Below are positions 8,401 through 12,548 of a stretch of 12,548 nucleotides of DNA, in pieces (within the stretch, counting starts at the first letter, position 1; every line of letters starts with the position of its first letter). The notes below the pieces were generated by a model that saw only the letters and a list, made by a program, of their open reading frames with translations, was not told where the DNA came from and did no database searches. The position numbers and the translations under genes were made by a program. The stretch is from an uncultured Rhodospirillales bacterium (GTDB lineage: Bacteria > Pseudomonadota > Alphaproteobacteria > Acetobacterales > Acetobacteraceae), in contig CAIYPH010000757.1 of assembly GCA_903928045.1 (NCBI GenBank), forward strand, positions 1-12,548, read 5' to 3'.

Positions 8401-8604
8401 CGGCGCGTCTGCCGCAACGTGAAACACTGGCGCGATGCCGCAATGGCCCTGCGCTGGACGGGAGCCGCCATGCTGGAGGCGGCCAAAGGTTTTCGTCGTC
8501 TCAAGGCCTATCGCCAACTGCCGATCCCCAAGGCCGCGCGAACCGCTCATGGCGCCAAGCACACCATCAAACCAGTTCTTGAACGGCAGAACGCCGCAGC
8601 CTAA
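8401..8604 (+). pseudogene. C-terminal remnant of a probable transposase
   Basis: The frame ending at the TAA at 8602-8604 encodes CRNVKHWRDAAMALRW, then MLEAAKGFRRLKAYRQLPI and AKHTIKP. I recall this Arg/Lys/Trp-rich pattern from the extreme C-terminus of transposases, probably of the IS256/Mutator kind, in alphaproteobacteria. The family is from memory and not certain. The frame is open further left, but no catalytic domain fits: the bases upstream belong to the phage membrane-protein gene. Only about 65 residues of a protein usually several hundred long are left, so it cannot be active. Its left limit is approximate. It sits where the prophage genes stop, suggesting that an insertion and later deletion removed the right end of the prophage. 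Confidence 0.55.
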
Positions 8605-8746
8605 CGTCCGCAACCAGCGGCGCTCGATCGGACAATTTCAACAGGGGTAGGGATATCCCCGAGCAGGGCGCGGCGGCCCGTTAGATCAAAGAGATGGTGC
8701 ATGCTGTGATCCTGCTGCATTTCTGGCACTCAGGGCGCTGTTTCCG

Positions 8747-9934
8747 TCACCCTGCCAGATGAGCGCGTATTGTCTCCACCCATTCCATTGTCCGTGTGAT
8801 TCTTGTCGGGTCGAGGGCCGCCGACTGGGAAGAGAACTTGGCGACCACAACTTCACCTTCTGGGTCGGCAAACAGATTTTGGCCGTTCACACCAAGCCCG
8901 AAAATCATCGGGCGCTTGCCCGGCGCGATATACCACTTGCTGCGGTAATGCATTGCCTGGCCCGGAAACAGGCCGACGAAATCACCATTGTCCCACGCAG
9001 CCCGGTCGCCATTGGCGATCAGCCCGCCGACCCAGCCCGCCGGCAATACGCGCCGCCCGTCGCGGACTCCGTCGCGCACCAGCAATTCGCCGAGGCGGGC
9101 GAGATCGCGCGTGGTCGTGCAAATGCCGCCGGCGCAGCGCGGCGCACCGAAGCGGTCCACCGTGATGTAGGCCGGGCATTCGGCACCCATCGGCTGCCAC
9201 AGCAGCCGGCTCGCCAGGTCGGCATAACGCTCGCCGCTGGCGCGCTCCATGACCCAGCCCAGTAGGTCGGTATTGGGGGAGACGTAGTGGAAGCGGCCCT
9301 CATGGGGCCCGTCCGTCTCCTGAAGCGTGCCGAAGAAGCTGCGCAAGTCTGACGGCCGCTCACCGGGCTCAAGCGGGTTCCAGCCTTGCGCCTTGCGATA
9401 TTCGATGATGGCGCCAGAGACTGCCTCGTAGTTCTCGTCAAAGCGTACGCCCACGCGCATATCCAGCAGATGGCGAACGCGCGCGCCGCGCCAAGCCGTT
9501 GCGGCCACTTCCGGCACATAATGGGTGACGGGCGCCTCCGGATCGAGCGTGCCGGCCGCTCCCAGAATGCCCGCGAGCGTGCCCAGGACGGATTTCGAGA
9601 CGGACATCAGGATGTGCGGGCTCCGCCCGTGCATGCCATTGCCGTAGGATTCGGCCACGATCTGCCCGCGGTGCAGCACCACAAACCCGTCAGTTTGCGT
9701 CTCCGCCAGGAATGTGTCCAGCGACTCGCCACCATGGGTCAGGCCGTCGAGCGCTCCTTTAGCCTCCGGCAGAGTCCACGCATCGTCCGCCGTGTTGTCG
9801 ATCTCGGCTGAGGGCACGATTTCCCGGACGTGATGGAAGGCCCATGCGTTGAACGGCGCCGTGCGCCAGTTGGCGAGGCTCACCTGGGTTGAAGGGGCAG
9901 GGGGAAAGCCGGTCATCGGAGCGATGGGGGGCAT
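8747..9934 (-). CDS. serine hydrolase, beta-lactamase / 6-aminohexanoate-dimer hydrolase type
   Basis: This 395-aa minus-strand protein is complete. The ATG at 9934 is preferred because GAGGA lies five bases upstream; the TTG at 9946 would add four residues. Residues 111-114 read SVSK, the SxxK motif with nucleophile Ser111 and general base Lys114. 'RHLLDMRVGVRFDE' (155-168) and 'YVSPNTDLLGW' with probable catalytic Tyr217 follow, then 'GGICTTTRDLARLG' (~269-282), and 'GLGVNGQ' plus 'EVVVAKFSSQ' near 350-370 close the fold. These match the class C beta-lactamase-like family containing NylB, which cleaves linear amide dimers; many members are esterases, so the substrate cannot be told from sequence. 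No signal peptide is seen, so a cytoplasmic enzyme is likely. It is divergent from a broken amidase gene. Length and motifs are intact. Confidence 0.87.
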   Translation of the reverse strand: MPPIAPMTGFPPAPSTQVSLANWRTAPFNAWAFHHVREIVPSAEIDNTADDAWTLPEAKGALDGLTHGGESLDTFLAETQTDGFVVLHRGQIVAESYGNGMHGRSPHILMSVSKSVLGTLAGILGAAGTLDPEAPVTHYVPEVAATAWRGARVRHLLDMRVGVRFDENYEAVSGAIIEYRKAQGWNPLEPGERPSDLRSFFGTLQETDGPHEGRFHYVSPNTDLLGWVMERASGERYADLASRLLWQPMGAECPAYITVDRFGAPRCAGGICTTTRDLARLGELLVRDGVRDGRRVLPAGWVGGLIANGDRAAWDNGDFVGLFPGQAMHYRSKWYIAPGKRPMIFGLGVNGQNLFADPEGEVVVAKFSSQSAALDPTRITRTMEWVETIRAHLAG

Positions 9935-9939
9935 GTGCG

Positions 9940-9944
9940 TCCTC
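9940..9944 (-). promoter_or_regulatory. ribosome binding site for the serine hydrolase
   Basis: On the minus strand GAGGA occupies 9944 to 9940, five bases before the ATG at 9934. It overlaps the alternative TTG start at 9946, which itself has no good site, so it favours the ATG. Confidence 0.6.
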
Positions 9945-10033
9945 AACGTGGATTTTGCATCAAGCTAGCACTGCTCTCCGCCGTGTCGTCCACCCCTGCC
10001 GGGTGAATACCGGGGGAGGGTGGTCTCTACTGT

Positions 10034-10050
10034 CGCCTGACAATCAGGCG
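10034..10050. repeat. perfect 7-bp inverted repeat in the divergent intergenic region
   Basis: CGCCTGA, a CAA spacer and TCAGGCG lie between the serine hydrolase start and the amidase remnant. The dyad ends 14 bases before the remnant's ATG at 10065 and about 100 bases upstream of the hydrolase start. It could be an operator for a shared regulator or a hairpin in the leader of the dead gene. No regulator gene is visible nearby and no -10/-35 pair stands out. Confidence 0.4.
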
Positions 10051-10064
10051 GAAAGGCACGTGCG

Positions 10065-10602
10065 ATGAGCCTTCTCTCCTTCTCGCCTTCTCTGCCGTAG
10101 AGTTGCGCCCCCGCATCGCCAGCAAGGAAATCTCCCCGGTCGAACTCCTCGATCAGGCCATCGGGCAGATGGCGGAGATCAACCCGGCCGTCAACGCCAT
10201 CATCGGGGGTGATGTGCCGCAAGCCCGCCGCCAGGCCTGGTTCGCCGAGAATGCCGTGCGGCGCGGCGAAGCCCTTAGTCTACTGCATGGCCTGCTCACG
10301 GGCATCAAGGATCTGCCTGAAACCAAGGACCTGTTGACCACCTAAGGCTCGCCTTTGTTCGCCGAAACGTGCCCGCGCAGGATTGTGCGACGGCAGCACT
10401 GGTCAGGGCGGAAGGGGCGGTTGTCCTCGCCAAGACCAACGTGCCAAAATTCGATATCGGAACGAACAGCCGCAACCCGGTCTGGAGGGCGACCGGCAAC
10501 CCCTTCAGACCCATGCTCAATCCTTGAAGCTCCGCCGGCGACTCGGCCGTGGCATTGGCGACCGACATATTGCCTGTCTGCACCGGCTCGGATACCGGCG
10601 GT
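10065..10602 (+). pseudogene. amidase-signature family enzyme, decayed N-terminal fragment
   Basis: Pieces of one amidase are spread over two frames. It opens MSLLSF at ATG 10065, shifts frame by about 10090, then reads SAVELRPRIASKEISPVELLD through 'LLHGLLTGIKDLPETKDLLTT', which keeps the catalytic-Lys motif GIKD. A TAA at 10343-10345 stands where Tyr or Trp is usual. After GSPLFAE an A is missing near 10364-10367, shifting to a frame that reads NVPAQDCAT, AKTNVPKFDIGTNSRNPVW and MLNP. A TGA at 10525-10527 replaces a Gly of the usual GGSSGGS, which has decayed to *SSAGDS. The remainder reads SAVALATDILPVCTGSDTGG and breaks at 10603, just before the nucleophilic Ser of GSDTGGS. Amidase-signature enzymes hydrolyse amides with a Ser-cisSer-Lys triad; this copy cannot work. 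The substrate of the ancestor is unknown. Confidence 0.88.
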
Positions 10603-10667
10603 TGGCTGGAGCTTCAACTTGCAGCTTGTCACTGTTATGCTGGGATTCCGGTTGGTCCGGCTTTGAC

Positions 10668-10673
10668 GGAAGG
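10668..10673 (+). promoter_or_regulatory. possible ribosome binding site for a longer helicase start
   Basis: GGAAGG lies seven bases before an in-frame GTG at 10681. This is a better-placed site than that of the ATG at 10723 (GAAGGG directly touching it) or the GTG at 10735 (GGGAAAGA close upstream). It could mean the helicase begins 14 residues earlier than annotated. Confidence 0.35.
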
Positions 10674-10722
10674 CTACGAGGTGCTTCGGCCGCGCACCGC
10701 GACCCACCTCCCATGCGAAGGG

Positions 10723-12548
10723 ATGCGGGAAAGAGTGAGCACAGGGTACGAAGACTACCTTGCCGATCTGAATGACGCGCAGCGTGCGGCAGTGGAGCAG
10801 CCGGCCCCATGCCTGATCATTGCCGGTGCCGGCTCGGGAAAGACGAGCACGCTCACCGCCCGAGTCATGCGCCTGCTTGGCCGTGATCAGCTTTCACACG
10901 ACAGACTGCTCTGCATCACATTCACCAACAAAGCCGCGGCGGAGATGCGCAAGCGAATAGCCGCCCGCATCGGTGCAGATTATGCGCAGTCCTGGGTGGG
11001 CACGTTTCATGCAATCGCGGCCCGCCTGATGCGCGAGGATGGCCGAATGGTGGCCGGGCTGCCTCCAGGATTTACCATCCTGGACCAACGTCAGGCCCAG
11101 GCGGCGATGGGCGCGGTGCTGGTGTCAGAAGACCGCGAAGAGATCAATGAAGTCCATGCGGCAGTCTCGCTCTTAAAGAACTGCCTAATTTTGGATCGAG
11201 TAAACCTGGGTCGCCGAGAGGTCACACGGGCACCAGCCTTCCGCCGGTTTGAATGGGAGGTCCTCAACCGAGCCATGGCGGTCATGCCGAGCTACCAAGC
11301 TGAATTGAAGCGCCGCCAGGCCGTCGACTTCGACGACCTGCTCGTAATGCCGGTCACAGCCATGCGCGCCGACCCGTCACTTGCCGCGCGCTGGGCAGGG
11401 CGATTCGATGAAATCCTAATCGATGAGTATCAAGACACGAACCACGCTCAGCATGCAATGGTTCAACTGTTATCGTCGAGGCACGGTCGGGTCTTTGCTG
11501 TGGGCGACGATGCGCAGGCGATCTACGGCTTCCGCGGCGCCGAGGTCGCTCATATCCGGCGCTTCGTGCAGGATTATCGTTCAGCGCAGCCAATTCGCCT
11601 CGAACAGAACTACCGCTCGACCGGCGCCATTCTTGCGGCCGCGAACGCCGCAATCTCGCGCGACAAGGATACCATTCCAAAGCGGCTGTGGACCGAACAG
11701 GAGGCCGGCCAGAAGCCCACTGTCCGAAGCGCGACGACAGCAGAGGACGAGGGGCGGATGATCGCCGCCACCATCGGATCGCTTCGCGCGAAGCGAGCGG
11801 GCAACGCGCCGTGGAGTGAGTTTGCCGTGCTCGTCCGTGCGGCGTTCGTGATGATGCCGATCGTGGAGGCTCTTCGAAACGCAGGGATCCCGGTAAGGCG
11901 CATTTCCGACCGTGCGCCGGAGGTTGCAACCGAAGTCCAGGCAGTCATCGCATGGCTGAGGTTGGCTGCCAGTCGCAGCAACAGGGGTGGACGCGAGCGA
12001 TGGGATCCAGGTGCTGATGATGCCTTTCGCCGTGCCTGCGTGCTGCCACGGCGCGGGATCAGCGGAAGTCAGTTTGGGCGCCTTCGGGACGCCGCGAGCG
12101 AAAAGGGACTGGCTTTCGCGGATGCGGTTCGAGCGGAAGACATATCGAAAAAGGATCGAAGCGTATTTGAACCCATACTTGAGATCGCGCGGCGGATCGG
12201 ATCTGCGCTGCCTGGACTGGCAGCCGATGATGCCCTCCGGCTCGCGGCGAAAGAAAGTGGGATGGCTGCACTCATCTCCGCGGCCGGGCGCAGGGCAAAG
12301 GAGGACTTCCAAGCGACCTGCACTGCCGCGATCCAAGCTGGCAGCCTAGCCGGCTTCGTCGACGTGGCGGCGATCGATCTAGCTGACGAGATCACCACTG
12401 TCGCTGATGGCGTTCAGATAATGACGTTGCACGCGGCCAAGGGACTCGAGTTCGACCACGTCTTCCTCGCTGGCCTCGAGGATGGCGTTTTTCCGAGCAG
12501 GAAGGCCGAAGACCAAGGAGCTCTGCCCGAGGAGCGCCGCCTCTTCTA
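10723..12548 (+). CDS. UvrD/PcrA-type superfamily 1A DNA helicase (3' end outside window)
   Basis: The frame has no stop to the window edge, giving 608 visible residues. Motifs are in order: Q motif (LNDAQR, Gln20), Walker A AGAGSGKT (34-41), Ia TFTNKAAAEM, Ib VGTFH (92-96), Walker B/II IDEYQDT (233-239), III VGDDAQAIYGFRGA (260-273), IV EQNYRST, V TLHAAKGLEF (568-577) and the start of VI (EERRLF, 603-608). This is the full ATPase set of a 3'-to-5' ssDNA translocase. UvrD and PcrA are ~650-750 aa, so most of the core is present. A C-terminal nuclease or other fusion cannot be excluded. Starts at GTG 10681 or GTG 10735 are alternatives, and the frame is open back to 10528 inside the amidase remnant. 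Codons such as CTA, ATT, TTG, GTA and CGA are commoner than in the prophage genes, which hints at a separate origin. Confidence 0.88.
   Translation, partial: MRERVSTGYEDYLADLNDAQRAAVEQPAPCLIIAGAGSGKTSTLTARVMRLLGRDQLSHDRLLCITFTNKAAAEMRKRIAARIGADYAQSWVGTFHAIAARLMREDGRMVAGLPPGFTILDQRQAQAAMGAVLVSEDREEINEVHAAVSLLKNCLILDRVNLGRREVTRAPAFRRFEWEVLNRAMAVMPSYQAELKRRQAVDFDDLLVMPVTAMRADPSLAARWAGRFDEILIDEYQDTNHAQHAMVQLLSSRHGRVFAVGDDAQAIYGFRGAEVAHIRRFVQDYRSAQPIRLEQNYRSTGAILAAANAAISRDKDTIPKRLWTEQEAGQKPTVRSATTAEDEGRMIAATIGSLRAKRAGNAPWSEFAVLVRAAFVMMPIVEALRNAGIPVRRISDRAPEVATEVQAVIAWLRLAASRSNRGGRERWDPGADDAFRRACVLPRRGISGSQFGRLRDAASEKGLAFADAVRAEDISKKDRSVFEPILEIARRIGSALPGLAADDALRLAAKESGMAALISAAGRRAKEDFQATCTAAIQAGSLAGFVDVAAIDLADEITTVADGVQIMTLHAAKGLEFDHVFLAGLEDGVFPSRKAEDQGALPEERRLF

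Noticed and set aside
8650..8659. Palindrome GGGATATCCC downstream of the transposase remnant, considered as an insertion sequence end.
   Set aside because: It is short, has no matching copy at the other side of the remnant, and no target duplication could be seen.
8605..10064. tRNA gene or attachment site marking the prophage border.
   Set aside because: No cloverleaf-like sequence or direct repeat was recognised by reading; a systematic scan could not be run.
10383..10775. A 130-aa plus-strand frame across the amidase remnant and the helicase start.
   Set aside because: Its translation matches neither the amidase nor the helicase and crosses the sequence junction; it is a frame shadow.
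10723..12548. Calling the helicase a Gabija GajB or another named defence component.
   Set aside because: The motifs fit generic UvrD/PcrA, and no nuclease partner is visible on the left; the right side is outside the window.

Overview
The window looks like high-GC alphaproteobacterial DNA (a Rhodospirillales-type host is plausible, but this rests on composition and general gene style only). It is a mosaic of three blocks: the tail-gene end of a prophage, a scarred accessory stretch, and the start of a helicase gene cut by the window edge.

Positions 1-8362 (+ strand) form one tightly packed tail operon. In order it holds the C-terminal part of a tape measure protein, a tail-collar fibre, a 151-aa helical protein, a 52-aa protein, a 521-aa hub-like tail protein, a 692-aa adhesin-like tail protein and a 60-aa single-span membrane protein. 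Gaps are 13 bases or less. The start at 4524 overlaps the previous stop by one base, and good Shine-Dalgarno sites precede the starts. This is the distal tail and host-recognition part of a siphovirus-like prophage. No endolysin, integrase or attachment site is visible, so the prophage looks cut off on its right side.

Positions about 8363-8604 hold a 3' gene fragment that resembles the C-terminus of a transposase. It abuts the last prophage gene. Next come a complete minus-strand serine hydrolase of the beta-lactamase / 6-aminohexanoate-dimer-hydrolase type (8747-9934) and, divergently, a decayed amidase-signature gene (about 10065-10602). The amidase carries a 5' frameshift, two in-frame stops and a one-base deletion, and is cut off just before its nucleophilic serine.

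From about 10603 the sequence changes and runs into a UvrD/PcrA-type superfamily 1A helicase. Its motifs are visible from the Q motif to motif VI, and it is open at the right edge. Its reading frame is also open back into the amidase remnant, so its true start is uncertain. Its codon use looks more relaxed than that of the prophage genes.

I see no clear new biological system. The most interesting points are the nested domain plan of the 692-aa tail protein, the evenly spaced GHxH triplet of the fibre, and the helicase at what looks like a recombination seam, whose unseen downstream neighbours would decide its role.
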